Positions 34,225 to 42,279 of a stretch of 64,000 bases of DNA are shown piece by piece. A model generated the notes under the pieces. It saw nothing but the letters and a program-made list of their open reading frames with translations, had not been told where the DNA came from and made no database searches. The first letter of the stretch is position 1. The number at the start of each line of letters is the position of its first letter. The position numbers and the translations under genes are program-made. Origin of the DNA: Hoeflea sp038900095. GTDB lineage: Bacteria; Pseudomonadota; Alphaproteobacteria; Rhizobiales; Rhizobiaceae. The stretch is taken from NCBI RefSeq assembly GCF_038900095.1, contig NZ_JBBMQQ010000006.1, positions 124,001-188,000 of the forward strand, read 5' to 3'.

Positions 34225-35220
34225 TCAGCGCTCGATTTCGGCCGGGTCAAAGCGATAGGCGGTCGAGCAGAACTCGCACTGCACGGTGATCACGCCCTCT
34301 TCGACGCTGTCCTTGAGTTCCTCGTCCGAAAAGCCGGCCAGAACCTCGCCCAGCCGTTCGCGCGAGCAGCTGCACTTGTCGAAAACCGGAACGGGCGGAT
34401 AGGTTTTCGCGCCGCGCTCGTGAAACAGCCTGTAGAGAAGGCGTTCGGCGCCGACTTCAGGGTCGGTCAGTTCGCCCGGATCAACCGTGGTGACCAGCGC
34501 CTTGGCTTCCGCCCAGCTGTCATCCTCGTCATGCGTGGTGTCTTCCACACCTTCCGGCACATCGCCGCCGGGGAGATCGGGGCTGCGCATCCGGTCCGGC
34601 GCCTGGGGCAGGAACTGGACCACAATTCCGCCAGCGCGCCAGCTGTGACGCGGCTTGCCTTCGTCATCGCGGTCGATGAGCTCGGCCACGGCCAGCCGGA
34701 CGATGGTCGGAATTTGTTCGGACTGGCGGAAATAGGTTTCCGCCATGGCTTCCAGTGTCTCGCCCTTCATCTCGACGATGCCCTGGTATCGCTGCATGTA
34801 CTCACCCTGGTCAATGGTGAAGGCCAGCACGCCATTGCCAAGCAGTTCGGCAGGGCTGATCGTTCCCGCTGCCTGCGCGGCAGCAAGACGGTCTTCGTCA
34901 AAGCGGGCATAGGCGCGCAGGTTTCCCGGTGTGGAGAAATCCGCGACCAGCAGATCCACCGGCCCGTCACCCTTGGTCTGGACGATCAGCTTGCCCTGGA
35001 ACTTGAGCGAGGTGCCCAGCAGCACGGTCAGCGCGATGGCTTCGGCGAGCAGCCGCGCCACCGGTTCCGGATAGGCATGCCGGGCCAGGATTGCATCGAT
35101 CATCGGACCGAGCTGTACGGCCCGGCCACGCACGTCGAGGCCATCCACCTCGAACGGCAGAACGCGGTCATCTCCGGCGAAAACGGGTTCGCCGTTGGTC
35201 TGGATATCGGTTTCCATCAT
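34225..35220 (-). CDS. hslO: Redox-regulated chaperone Hsp33
   Basis: A 331-residue Hsp33 protein. The C-terminal zinc-binding cysteines are present: Cys283-x-Cys285 (KCSCSRER) and Cys315-x2-Cys318 (QCEFC). Under oxidising heat stress the zinc is released, disulfides form and the chaperone holdase becomes active in the cytoplasm. The start is placed at ATG 35220; two ATGs follow one another and the codon before them is TTG. It lies in the same direction as argF and argD, an order conserved in Rhizobiales, so it may be the last gene of an argD-argF-hslO transcript. Confidence 0.9.
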   Translation of the reverse strand: MMETDIQTNGEPVFAGDDRVLPFEVDGLDVRGRAVQLGPMIDAILARHAYPEPVARLLAEAIALTVLLGTSLKFQGKLIVQTKGDGPVDLLVADFSTPGNLRAYARFDEDRLAAAQAAGTISPAELLGNGVLAFTIDQGEYMQRYQGIVEMKGETLEAMAETYFRQSEQIPTIVRLAVAELIDRDDEGKPRHSWRAGGIVVQFLPQAPDRMRSPDLPGGDVPEGVEDTTHDEDDSWAEAKALVTTVDPGELTDPEVGAERLLYRLFHERGAKTYPPVPVFDKCSCSRERLGEVLAGFSDEELKDSVEEGVITVQCEFCSTAYRFDPAEIER

Positions 35221-35329
35221 CAATTCCGATTGTTCATGGTGCCGGACCCAGGCTTCAATCGATCAGCCGGTCCGGTTTCACATTTCAAACGGCGCATATA
35301 GGTACTGACTCCGGCGAGCGCCAGTGGCG

Positions 35330-36253
35330 CTACAAAACGCCCATGCACCAGCGCATCACTGCCTTTTGCGCATGCAAACGGTTCTCCGCCTCGTCAAACA
35401 CCACGGATTGCGGCCCGTCCATCACACCGTCGGTGACTTCCTCGCCGCGGTGGGCGGGAAGGCAGTGCATGAAGAGAGCGTCCGGGTTGGCCTTCTGCAT
35501 CAACGATTCATTGACCTGGTACGGCACGAATATGTTGTGGCCGCGGGCCTTGTGTTCCTGGTTCATCGAAACCCAGGTGTCGGTGATGACGCAGTCGGCA
35601 CCCTTTACCGCCCGGGCCGGATCGGCACTGATGTCGATTTCCGCGCCCAGCTTGCGGGCCCACTCGACAAACCGCGCATCCGGCTCAGAACCTTCGGGTG
35701 TTGCAATCTGCATGCGATAGCCGAACTGTGCCGCACCCTCGATGAGCGAATGCAGCACATTGTTGCCGTCACCCGTCCAGGCCAGTGTCTTGCCCTTGAT
35801 CGGGCCACGATGTTCCTCGAAGGTCAGGACATCGGCCATGATCTGGCAAGGATGGGTGTCATCGGTCAGCGCGTTGATGACCGGCACTGTGGCGTGCTCG
35901 GCCAGTTCCAGCATGCGGGAGTGATCAAGTGTCCGGATCATGATCATGTCGACATAGCGCGAGAGAACCTTCGCGGTATCGGCGATGGTTTCGGCCCGGC
36001 CAAGCTGCATCTCCGTTCCCGACAGGAAAAGGGTTTCGCCGCCCAGCTGGCGCATGCCGACATCGAAGGACACGCGGGTGCGGGTCGAGGGTTTCTCGAA
36101 GATCATTGCCAGCATCTTGCCTGCAAGCGGCCTGTCGGCTTCGGTCGCAGTCTTGGCAGCTCGCGCGCCGTCAACAATGGCGCGCAAGTCGGCTGCGCTG
36201 AGGGCTGACAGGTCCGTGAAGTGGCGTTTGCTGGCGGATTTGGTCTGTGTCAT
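35330..36253 (-). CDS. argF: Ornithine carbamoyltransferase
   Basis: A 307-residue carbamoyltransferase. The carbamoyl-phosphate loop STRTR is at 56-60 and the ornithine-specific HCLPAHRG begins at His263. It forms citrulline from ornithine and carbamoyl phosphate in arginine synthesis. It starts 14 bp after the argD stop, so argD and argF are cotranscribed. A catabolic role is unlikely because no arginine deiminase genes are present. Confidence 0.93.
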   Translation of the reverse strand: MTQTKSASKRHFTDLSALSAADLRAIVDGARAAKTATEADRPLAGKMLAMIFEKPSTRTRVSFDVGMRQLGGETLFLSGTEMQLGRAETIADTAKVLSRYVDMIMIRTLDHSRMLELAEHATVPVINALTDDTHPCQIMADVLTFEEHRGPIKGKTLAWTGDGNNVLHSLIEGAAQFGYRMQIATPEGSEPDARFVEWARKLGAEIDISADPARAVKGADCVITDTWVSMNQEHKARGHNIFVPYQVNESLMQKANPDALFMHCLPAHRGEEVTDGVMDGPQSVVFDEAENRLHAQKAVMRWCMGVL

Positions 36254-36267
36254 GGAATCCAGTCCGT

Positions 36268-37461
36268 TTAGTTGGCTGCACCGTTGCGGGTCAGCATGTC
36301 GAGCGCGGCCTCTATTCTTGCGAGGGCCTCACGGGCTTCTTCGGCAGTCACGATCAGCGGCGGAAGCAAGCGAACCACATTGTCGCCGGCCGGTACACCG
36401 AGAATGTTTTCATTGCGCATGGCCACTACCAGATCGGCATTGGATTTTGCGCATTTGATGCCAAGCATCAGGCCGGAGCCGCGTACATCCGAGATCAGGT
36501 CGGGATAGCGGTCCTTGAGCGAGGCCAATCCCTGCCTCAGCACCAGGGCGACATCGTTGACGTGGGGCAGGAAGCCGGGCTCCAGAATGACATCCAGAAC
36601 CGCGTTTCCGACCGCCATTGCAAGCGGATTGCCGCCATAGGTGGTGCCGTGGGTGCCAAGGGTCATGCCATCTGCAGCAGAGGCCGTTGCAAGGCAGGCG
36701 CCAAAGGGAAAGCCGCCGCCAATGCCCTTGGCAACCGCCATGATGTCCGGCTCGATACCGGCCCACTCATGCGCGAACAGCTTGCCGGTCCGGCCCACGC
36801 CCGACTGGACCTCGTCAAGGATCATCAGGATGCCCTGCTCGTCGCACAGGTCGCGCAAAGCCCGCAGGCTTTCATTGGACAGCGGACGAATGCCGCCCTC
36901 GCCCTGCACCGGCTCGATGAGTATGGCTGCCGTCTCGTCGGTGATCGCCGCCTTCAGGGCGTCGAGATCATCGAACGGCACCTGATCGAAGCCCTCGACC
37001 TTGGGACCGAAGCCTTCGAGATATTTCGCCTGACCGCCGGCGGCGATCGTCGCCAGGGTACGGCCGTGGAAAGCACCTTCAAAGGTGACGATGCGATAGC
37101 GCTCGGGCTGGCCGTTGACAAAGAAATGACGGCGCGCCGTCTTGATGGCGCATTCCAGCGCCTCGGCACCGGAATTGGTGAAAAACACCTTGTCGGCAAA
37201 AGTCACCTCGGTCAGGCGTTCGGCCAGACGGGACTGGTCGGGAATTTCGTGCACGTTGGAGAGATGCCACAGGCGATCGGCCTGGGCCTTGAGCGCCTCG
37301 ACCAGATGCGGATGGGTGTGGCCGAGAGAATTGACCGCGATGCCGGCAGCAAAATCCAGATAGCGCTCGCCCTCGGGAGTTTCCAGCCACACGCCATGCC
37401 CGCGTTCGAACACGATTGGAACGCGGTTATATGTATCATAAAGCGGCTTGGCGTCGGCCAT
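36268..37461 (-). CDS. argD: Acetylornithine aminotransferase
   Basis: A 397-residue class III aminotransferase. The PLP lysine is Lys245 (VAKGIGGGFP) and the cofactor-binding Asp216 lies in LDEVQSG. It converts N-acetylglutamate semialdehyde to N-acetylornithine and probably also serves the succinyl-diaminopimelate step, as in other bacteria. The start at ATG 37461 follows AAGGGGAGAG on the minus strand; a longer frame to 37557 would cross the leader hairpin and is less likely. It heads an argD-argF pair. Confidence 0.92.
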   Translation of the reverse strand: MADAKPLYDTYNRVPIVFERGHGVWLETPEGERYLDFAAGIAVNSLGHTHPHLVEALKAQADRLWHLSNVHEIPDQSRLAERLTEVTFADKVFFTNSGAEALECAIKTARRHFFVNGQPERYRIVTFEGAFHGRTLATIAAGGQAKYLEGFGPKVEGFDQVPFDDLDALKAAITDETAAILIEPVQGEGGIRPLSNESLRALRDLCDEQGILMILDEVQSGVGRTGKLFAHEWAGIEPDIMAVAKGIGGGFPFGACLATASAADGMTLGTHGTTYGGNPLAMAVGNAVLDVILEPGFLPHVNDVALVLRQGLASLKDRYPDLISDVRGSGLMLGIKCAKSNADLVVAMRNENILGVPAGDNVVRLLPPLIVTAEEAREALARIEAALDMLTRNGAAN

Positions 37462-37586
37462 GGCGCTTCTCTCCCCTTTAGAGAACGGACAAAACAGCAC
37501 GACCCATGCATTGCGAACGCCGCAGCGGTCACGAGGCAGGGCATGCCGGAAAACCAAAATGCCGCCCTTTCCGGGGCGGCGAGGGC

Positions 37587-37624
37587 ACTATTTACATTTA
37601 GACGATGCCTGTCAATGAGACAGG
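37587..37624 (-). promoter_or_regulatory. Probable argD promoter with overlapping palindrome
   Basis: On the minus strand TTGACA (37610-37615) and AATAGT (37587-37592) are 17 bp apart, a good sigma-70-type promoter. The -35 lies inside the palindrome CCTGTC-AATGA-GACAGG (37608-37624), a candidate operator. The predicted start (about 37580) coincides with a GC-rich hairpin (37561-37580) followed by T-rich sequence, so the argD leader of about 120 nt would begin with a stable stem-loop. Confidence 0.6.
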
Positions 37625-37761
37625 ATGCGCACGCGGTCCGAGCCGATTTGCATCGGCTCCGGGCGAGCATTTTCGATCTGGCCGGCGTTCCGTCACGGCT
37701 AAAGGGTAAGATTTTGTATCCGCCGCCTAAGTTGGGGAAAACCGCCAAAAGGGATCGGCAT

Positions 37762-37898
37762 GATTCGGCTGACTCTTGTCACGGAGTCTGCCGACCACTA
37801 AGTTAAGACCATGAAATAGAGGTTCGCGGCGGACACTATTCACCTCATTGTAACCGAGCGTTCAAGTTCCGGTCATCCGGGACGACGGTGAGGGATTC
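37762..37898 (+). promoter_or_regulatory. GANTC cluster in the gcrA upstream region
   Basis: Three GANTC sites, GATTC (37762-37766), GACTC (37771-37775) and GAGTC (37784-37788), fall within 27 bp, and a fourth, GATTC, is at 37894-37898, 38 bp before the gcrA start. CcrM methylates this sequence, and GcrA is the sigma-70 partner that reads it. The 474-bp gap 37462-37935 between argD and gcrA holds no gene; it carries the argD promoter, a 7-bp hairpin at 37641-37658 and these sites. Confidence 0.6.
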
Positions 37899-37935
37899 TG
37901 CCATCCCGGGATACGGGATACAGGGAGAGCATTGC

Positions 37936-38460
37936 ATGAACTGGACTGATGAACGGGTCGAAAGACTCAAGAAACTCTGGGCGGACGGGCTCAGCGCTAG
38001 CCAGATCGCAGCGCAATTGGGCGGCGTCAGCCGCAATGCTGTGATCGGCAAGGTGCACCGGCTCAATCTGCCCGGACGCGCCAAGAGCGGTGGACAGGCG
38101 TCGGTGCGCACAAAGCGCGCCACCGCAGCACCGCGTGCGCCGAACTACGCAGGCCGCACCGCAGCACAGGCAACCCGCACCATGAGCCGCTCAAGCGGCG
38201 GGGCGCAGTTGAAGGAAGACCTGGACGTTGTTGCCGCCGAAGAGATCGATACACGTCCGATGGAAGACGTGGTGGTGCCGATTTCGCGCAGGCTTACGCT
38301 TGTGGAGCTTTCGGAGCGGACCTGCAAATGGCCGGTCGGCGATCCGCTGCAGGACGACTTCCACTTCTGCGGCAATGATTCAGGCGATGCATCGCCCTAT
38401 TGCGGCTATCACGCCAAGATGGCTTTCCAGCCGTCAAGCGAGCGCAAGCGGGCACGCTGA
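37936..38460 (+). CDS. gcrA: GcrA family cell cycle regulator
   Basis: A 174-residue GcrA. The N-terminal helix-turn-helix is typical (MNWTDERVERLKKLW, then GLSASQIAAQLGG and SRNAVIGKVHRL, about residues 1-45). A basic, Ala-rich linker follows, and the C-terminal sigma-interacting domain has CKWPVGDP with a set of cysteines and histidines (HFCGN, YCGYH). GcrA binds RNA polymerase sigma-70 domain 2 and activates genes with CcrM-methylated GANTC sites. ATG 37936 has GGGAGAG 7-8 nt upstream. It ends in a strong terminator. Confidence 0.93.
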   Translation: MNWTDERVERLKKLWADGLSASQIAAQLGGVSRNAVIGKVHRLNLPGRAKSGGQASVRTKRATAAPRAPNYAGRTAAQATRTMSRSSGGAQLKEDLDVVAAEEIDTRPMEDVVVPISRRLTLVELSERTCKWPVGDPLQDDFHFCGNDSGDASPYCGYHAKMAFQPSSERKRAR

Positions 38461-38480
38461 GCGATATCAATTCCGAAACT

Positions 38481-38518
38481 GAAAGAGCCCGGGTTCATCG
38501 CCCGGGCTCTTTCTTTTT
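38481..38518 (+). terminator. Rho-independent terminator of gcrA
   Basis: A perfect 13-bp stem (GAAAGAGCCCGGG with CCCGGGCTCTTTC, 38481-38493 and 38501-38513) with a 7-nt loop, followed by TTTTT. It also lies 37 bp beyond the phoB stop on the other strand and may serve both, although the minus strand lacks a T-run. Confidence 0.9.
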
Positions 38519-38555
38519 CTGCTGTCCTGACCCTGAAGTCTGATTGTGGCCCGTG

Positions 38556-39245
38556 TCAGCTTTCGATCGAGTAGCCGGCGCCGCGCACGGTGCGGATGGT
38601 ATCGCGCATGCCTGACAGATTGACTGCCTTGCGCAACCTGCCGACATGCACATCGACCGTGCGCTCGTCGACATAGACGTCATGCCCCCAGACACCATCG
38701 AGCAGCTGCGCGCGGGAATAGACCCGGCCGGGCGAGCTCATCAGATATTCAAGCAGCCTGAATTCGGTCGGTCCCAGCTTGATGTCGCGGCCGCGCCGTT
38801 TGACCCGGTGGGTTTCGCGGTCAAGTTCGATATCGCCGACCTTGAGCTGGCTGGAGATGACCTCGGGCCGGGCGCGGCGCAGCATGGCCCTGACGCGGGC
38901 GAGCAGTTCTGGCGTTGAAAACGGCTTGACGACGTAATCATCAGCGCCTGTCGCCAGCCCCCGCACCCGTTCGCTCTCCTCGCCGCGGGCGGTCAGCATG
39001 ATGATCGGCAGACGCTCGGTCTCGGGCCGGGCCCGCAGGCGGCGGCACAGTTCGATGCCGGAAATTCCCGGCAGCATCCAGTCCAGGATCAGCAGATCCG
39101 GAACACGCTCCTGCAGCCTGATCTCGGCCTCGTCACCGCGCAGCACGGTGTCGACCTCGTAGCCTTCAGCTTCCAGATTGTAGCGAAGCAGCACAGACAG
39201 CGCCTCTTCGTCTTCAACCACAGTGATATGCGGGCTCATCGCCAT
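38556..39245 (-). CDS. phoB: Phosphate regulon response regulator PhoB
   Basis: A 229-residue OmpR/PhoB-type regulator: receiver domain (about 5-120) with acidic pocket EDEE at 11-14, phosphoacceptor Asp55 in LILDWMLPG and Lys in VVKPFS; winged-helix domain (about 135-227) with the wing RGAGYSIE. PhoB binds PHO boxes when phosphate is short. It is the last gene of the phoR-pstSCAB-phoU-phoB series, so its own transcription is probably raised by the PHO box before pstS. GGAG lies 10 nt before ATG 39245 on the minus strand; a second ATG follows at 39239. Confidence 0.93.
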   Translation of the reverse strand: MAMSPHITVVEDEEALSVLLRYNLEAEGYEVDTVLRGDEAEIRLQERVPDLLILDWMLPGISGIELCRRLRARPETERLPIIMLTARGEESERVRGLATGADDYVVKPFSTPELLARVRAMLRRARPEVISSQLKVGDIELDRETHRVKRRGRDIKLGPTEFRLLEYLMSSPGRVYSRAQLLDGVWGHDVYVDERTVDVHVGRLRKAVNLSGMRDTIRTVRGAGYSIES

Positions 39246-39268
39246 GTTTCATGCACTCCGTAACGCTG

Positions 39269-39991
39269 TCAGGCCGAACCCGGTGCGGGTGCGATCATGG
39301 TGGCGGTGTCATCATCCTTGGGGCGCTCGTTGGCAAATTGCTCGCCGGTGGCGACGTAATAGACCGTTTCGGCGATGTTGGTGGCGTGATCGCCGATCCG
39401 CTCGATGTTCTTTGCGCAGAAGAGCAGGTGCGTGCAGGCGGTGATGTTGCGCGGATCTTCCATCATGTAGGTCAGAAGCTCGCGAAACAGCGAGGTGTAG
39501 ATCGCGTCGATCTCCTCGTCGCGCTCACGGATCGAATTGGCGAGATCCGGCGAGCGCGTGGCGAACGCGTCCAGCACTTCCTTGAGCTGTGTCAGGGCCA
39601 GTTCGGCCAGGTGCTCGAGACCGCGAACCAGCTTGCGCGGCTGGGCCATGGTGTGAACCGCAATCACCCGCTTGGCGATGTTCTTACCAAGATCGCCGAC
39701 GCGCTCGAGATCGGAGGCAATGCGGATGGAACCGATGATCTCGCGCAGATCCGAGGCCATCGGCTGACGCTTGGCGATCACCAGAACGGCCTTGTCGTAG
39801 ATCTCGCGCTCGCCATTGTCGAGCAACAGGTCTTCGGAGATGACGCGCTGGGCGGACGCCGTGTCGGCATTGACCAGGGCGGCGACGGCATCGGCAACCA
39901 TACGTTCGGCGATGCCGCCCATTTCAGACAGGCGGCGGGTCAGGAAGCGGAGCTCGTCATCATAGGAGGTGACTGTGTGGGCTTCGGGCAT
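39269..39991 (-). CDS. phoU: Phosphate signalling complex protein PhoU
   Basis: A 240-residue PhoU with two three-helix repeats. The metal-binding segments are visible (ERVGDLGKNIAKR and ERIGDHATNIAE). It links PstSCAB transport to PhoR activity and turns the system off when phosphate is plentiful. AAGGATC precedes the ATG at 39991 on the minus strand, preferred over a start at 40018. phoB follows after 23 bp. Confidence 0.93.
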   Translation of the reverse strand: MPEAHTVTSYDDELRFLTRRLSEMGGIAERMVADAVAALVNADTASAQRVISEDLLLDNGEREIYDKAVLVIAKRQPMASDLREIIGSIRIASDLERVGDLGKNIAKRVIAVHTMAQPRKLVRGLEHLAELALTQLKEVLDAFATRSPDLANSIRERDEEIDAIYTSLFRELLTYMMEDPRNITACTHLLFCAKNIERIGDHATNIAETVYYVATGEQFANERPKDDDTATMIAPAPGSA

Positions 39992-40037
39992 GGTTTGATC
40001 CTTCAATCCTGTATTCACGATGCGAAAGGCAACCGGA

Positions 40038-40844
40038 TTAGCCGAAGCGGCCGGTGATGTAGTCCTGAGTCAGCTTGTTGTCCGGATTGGTGAACATCTT
40101 GTCGGTGTCCCCCTCCTCGACAAGCTTGCCCAGATGGAACATCGCCGTGCGTTGCGAGACGCGGGCTGCCTGCTGCATCGAGTGGGTCACGATGACGATG
40201 GTGTAATTGACGCGAAGCTCGTCGATCAGCTCCTCGACCTTGGCTGTGGCGATGGGATCGAGCGCCGAGCACGGCTCGTCCATCAGGATGACTTCGGGGC
40301 TGACGGCGATGGCGCGCGCTATGCAGAGCCGCTGCTGCTGTCCACCCGACAGGCCTGTGCCGGGTTCATGCAGACGGTCCTTGACCTCGTTGAACAGGCC
40401 GGCCTTGATCAGGCTGCGCTCGACAACTTCGTCCATCTCGGCGCGGGTGGAAACCTGGCCATGAATGCGCGGCCCGTAGACGACATTCTCGTAGATCGAT
40501 TTGGGAAACGGGTTGGGTTTCTGAAAGACCATGCCGACGCGGGCGCGCAGTTCCACGACATCGATCATCGGGTCATAGATGTTTTCGCCTTCGAGCGTGA
40601 TTTCCCCGGTGACCCGGCAGATTTCGATCGTGTCGTTCATCCGGTTCAGACAGCGCAGAAACGTCGACTTGCCACAGCCGGACGGGCCGATCAGGGCCGT
40701 CACGCTGTTCTTTCGGACTTCGAGATTGACACCAAAGAGCGCCTGTTTTTCGCCGTAGAAGACGCTGACATCGGTGCCGCGCATCTTGATCGCGGATTCT
40801 GCGATCGCGGCATCGACCGCTTTTTCGGTAACCGCTTCAGACAT
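40038..40844 (-). CDS. pstB: Phosphate ABC transporter ATP-binding protein
   Basis: A 268-residue ABC ATPase with Walker A GPSGCGKST at 53-61, signature LSGGQQQRLCIAR, Walker B VILMDEP and the H-loop THSM. It powers high-affinity phosphate uptake with PstA and PstC. ATG 40844 is favoured because GGAG lies 9 nt upstream; ATG 40853 would sit directly on that site. phoU follows after 46 bp. Confidence 0.94.
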   Translation of the reverse strand: MSEAVTEKAVDAAIAESAIKMRGTDVSVFYGEKQALFGVNLEVRKNSVTALIGPSGCGKSTFLRCLNRMNDTIEICRVTGEITLEGENIYDPMIDVVELRARVGMVFQKPNPFPKSIYENVVYGPRIHGQVSTRAEMDEVVERSLIKAGLFNEVKDRLHEPGTGLSGGQQQRLCIARAIAVSPEVILMDEPCSALDPIATAKVEELIDELRVNYTIVIVTHSMQQAARVSQRTAMFHLGKLVEEGDTDKMFTNPDNKLTQDYITGRFG

Positions 40845-40920
40845 GATGTTCATCTCCGTCTTCCCTTCAACAATTTCAGTATACTCAGGGCTTGGTTGTT
40901 TCAAAGGCAACTGCCGCATC

Positions 40921-42279
40921 CTACCAGCGGCGCTCGAAGCGGCGGCGCAGCAGGACGGCAATCACGTTCATGATGACCAGGAAAATCAGCAGCACGATAA
41001 TCGCGCCCGACGCCCGCTCGAAGAAGGCCGGATCGCCACGCTGGGTCCAGTTGTAAACCTGAACCGGCAGGGCAGAGGCAGGATCAAAGAAGCCTTCGGG
41101 CGGCGCGCCGGGATATTCACGGACGAATGCCACCATACCGATCAACAGCAGTGGCGCCGTTTCCCCCAGCGCCTGGGCGAGACCGATGATCGTGCCGGTG
41201 AGGATGCCCGGGGCAGCCAGCGGCAGGATGTGATGGAAGATCGCCTGCATCTTCGATGCGCCGATGCCCAGCGCAGCATCGTTGATCGACGGCGGAACCG
41301 CCTTCAATGCCGCGCGTGTTGCGATGATGATGGTCGGCAGCGTCATCAATGTCAGCACAAGTCCGCCGACAATCGGGGCCGATTGCGGCAAGCCGATGAA
41401 ATTGATGAAGATCGCCAAACCGAGAATACCGAAGACGATGGAAGGCACGGCAGCCAGGTTGGCGATATTGACCTCGATCAGATCGGTCCAGCGGTTTTGC
41501 GGCGCGAACTCTTCGAGGTAGATCGAAGCCGCCACACCGATCGGCAGCGCCAGCACCAGCACGATCAGCATCATGTAGGCCGAGCCGATGATGGCGACGC
41601 CGAGACCGGCCGCTTCAGGCCGTGTGTCGGACGCGTCGGGAGCGGTGAAGAACGACCAGTTGAAGCGGGATTCCAGAATGCCCGCCTGCTTGAGCTTGTC
41701 GGCCAGCACCAGCTGTTCGGGCGAGATGTTGCGGTCGAGCGCGGCGGATTCCATGCTCACGCGGCCCTTGTAATAGCCGTCGATGCGACCAGACGCGAGC
41801 AGGTCGAACGAGACAGTCGTGCCGATGGCATCCGGGTTTGCCAGCACGAAACGGCGCAGCTGGGCCGGCGCTTCCTTGGAAATCAGCTCAACCGCCTTTT
41901 TGGCATTGAGCCCTTCGACAGCGATGCCCTGCTCCTGCATCGTCTTTTGCAGCGCGGCCTGGATCAGCGGCTGGATGGTGAACGTGGTGATCTTCTCGAT
42001 ATCGGCCGGGTTGCGATTGCCCTTCTTGTCGAGCTTTGCGGCATCGAGATGCACGTCCATCGTCACGTAGGTCTGGCGGAAGGATGACAATCCGTTCGAC
42101 AGGATGGAGGTCATCAGGCCGATGAGCGCGAGAATGGAGAAGATGACCGCCGCGAGGCCCATCATCCTGAAGTGGCGCTCGGACGCCTGGCGCTTGCGGG
42201 TGCGCTCCCCGACGTTGAAAAGCGACTTGCCTTGCAAGCGGCCTGATCCTGTCATTGTACCGGTGGAGACTTCGGTCAT
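40921..42279 (-). CDS. pstA: Phosphate ABC transporter permease PstA
   Basis: A 452-residue inner-membrane permease with an extended N-terminal part: one membrane helix near 45-70, a periplasmic region of about 170 residues, then the BPD transport domain with the EAA motif (ALGIGASKMQAIFHHILPLA). The long periplasmic insert is typical of rhizobial PstA. The start codon overlaps the pstC stop by 4 bp (ATGA), so the two are translationally coupled. Confidence 0.92.
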   Translation of the reverse strand: MTEVSTGTMTGSGRLQGKSLFNVGERTRKRQASERHFRMMGLAAVIFSILALIGLMTSILSNGLSSFRQTYVTMDVHLDAAKLDKKGNRNPADIEKITTFTIQPLIQAALQKTMQEQGIAVEGLNAKKAVELISKEAPAQLRRFVLANPDAIGTTVSFDLLASGRIDGYYKGRVSMESAALDRNISPEQLVLADKLKQAGILESRFNWSFFTAPDASDTRPEAAGLGVAIIGSAYMMLIVLVLALPIGVAASIYLEEFAPQNRWTDLIEVNIANLAAVPSIVFGILGLAIFINFIGLPQSAPIVGGLVLTLMTLPTIIIATRAALKAVPPSINDAALGIGASKMQAIFHHILPLAAPGILTGTIIGLAQALGETAPLLLIGMVAFVREYPGAPPEGFFDPASALPVQVYNWTQRGDPAFFERASGAIIVLLIFLVIMNVIAVLLRRRFERRW

